A DNA stretch of 64,000 nucleotides, taken from positions 68,990,895 through 69,054,894 of the forward strand of contig CM043944.1 in the NCBI GenBank assembly GCA_014529385.2, read 5' to 3'. The DNA is from Adiantum capillus-veneris. Lineage: Eukaryota; Streptophyta; Polypodiopsida; Polypodiales; Pteridaceae. Within the stretch, counting starts at the first letter, position 1, and each line of letters starts with the position of its first letter. The notes under the pieces are model-generated. The model was not told the DNA's origin, made no database searches, and saw only the letters and a list, made by a program, of their open reading frames with translations. The position numbers and the translations under genes were made by a program. Shown here one piece after another: positions 63,530-64,000 of the stretch.

Positions 63530-63745
63530 TCACTCAAGAGACTCATATTCTCCACATATGGAATATGTATTATGAAGGATGTCTAAAAAGGGAACATCCT
63601 TCAAGTACAAAATGTACTTGTGTGTGGAGGTAACTGCAAACACTCTATGATGGGAGTGAGAGGGACCCTCATAAGCCTTACTCCACACTGGCTTAACCAA
63701 ACTCCTTGAGTTCCTAGACCATGCTACATCCCATCTGACAACATG
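63530..63745 (-). pseudogene. Coding relic of unknown family, copy 2
   Basis: Minus-strand frame of 85 codons (63787-63530): WDVAWSRNSRSLVKPVWSKA, then HHRVFAVTSTHKYILYLKDV and CGEYES. This is the counterpart of 45815-46030. Open here, with three or more stops in the other copy. Domain unknown. Confidence 0.5.
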
Positions 63746-64000
63746 TGCCAAATAAAACCCTACAGGTGGGTGAATACGTGCGTGCAAAAACTACTCTACA
63801 ATTGGGTGAATAAGTGCAAGTAGATACTTATTTTGGACACTACAATCCACATTTCCCGGTGCTTACATGACCTGGTCATTTCTCTTAAGAGAAAAAATGG
63901 ATGAAAACATAGACGTTTATGCATGCTACTTGGAAGAGGAAACACAAAACATAAAACCAAATCAGATGTGTACCTGGAGGGTGAACAGAGTGTTCACTTC

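Overview
This is nuclear DNA from a land plant, made almost entirely of transposable elements. No intact single-copy host gene is visible. The plant signs are Ty3/gypsy and Ty1/copia LTR retrotransposons, a copia primer-binding site complementary to initiator-Met tRNA, a captured PLS-type pentatricopeptide-repeat (PPR) fragment, hAT and LINE relics, and long GA/CT and AT microsatellites. The style of the PPR fragment and an unusual Ty3 lineage (RT motif FIDD, protease DHG) suggest a fern or other non-seed plant. That assignment is an inference. There are no rRNA genes, CRISPR arrays or bacterial operons.

Layout. (1) 1-~6.3 kb, minus: Ty3 element 'D', cut by the left window edge. It has gag-protease, RT, a degenerate RNase H, a second complete RNase H and the start of integrase, all in one frame broken by only two stop codons. 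Two tandem small ORFs precede gag. (2) 6.8-7.6 kb, minus: gag relic of another Ty3 element 'E', with possible leader/LTR sequence to ~8.8 kb. (3) 9.3-10.4 kb, plus: LINE relic. (4) 10.5-18.5 kb and 40.4-41.3 kb, minus: one old Ty3 element 'C', comprising LTR, an extra 3' ORF, integrase, RNase H and RT. It is split inside RT, just after its FMDD motif, by a 21.9-kb nested insertion. (5) 18,496-40,390, minus: a Ty1/copia-type non-autonomous element with TSD TCTCC. It has 477-bp LTRs, an iMet PBS, a 12-codon gag stub and about 5 kb of non-copia interior with an unrecognised 409-codon ORF. (6) 18,629-34,570, plus: inserted in the copia 3' LTR, two related Ty3 elements (B1, 9.6 kb; B2, 6.4 kb) lie head to tail, separated and followed by the same 4-bp ACGG. 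B1 has a decayed gag-pol. B2 has gag, but its pol is replaced by an acidic ORF. (7) 41.3-46.8 kb: microsatellites, a 107-nt hairpin and repeats. (8) 46,812-48,158 (+) and 61,288-62,610 (-): two copies of a TTAA-flanked terminal-inverted-repeat transposon of piggyBac type. (9) 51.6-52.2 kb, plus: hAT relic. (10) 53.4-54.2 kb, minus: kinase-like pseudogene. (11) 54,991-62,670, minus: non-autonomous element 'F', with the same LTR start, polypurine tract and PBS as B1/B2, a gag of the same type, a B2-like acidic ORF, and a PPR fragment inside its LTR.

Most notable. A pair of ~70-codon ORFs, paralogous to each other, occurs in all four B-family LTRs, with an ATGA stop/start overlap. The same pair occurs in the same order in the unrelated element D. 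Hand alignment of D and B shows that about half or more of the conserved residues use different synonymous codons, which argues for selection on protein. Second, B2 and F appear to share a conserved acidic protein in place of pol. In both systems the genes would act together as non-autonomous and autonomous partners. B1 has lost its integrase core in frame, and B2 and F have no pol, so their mobility would need help in trans.
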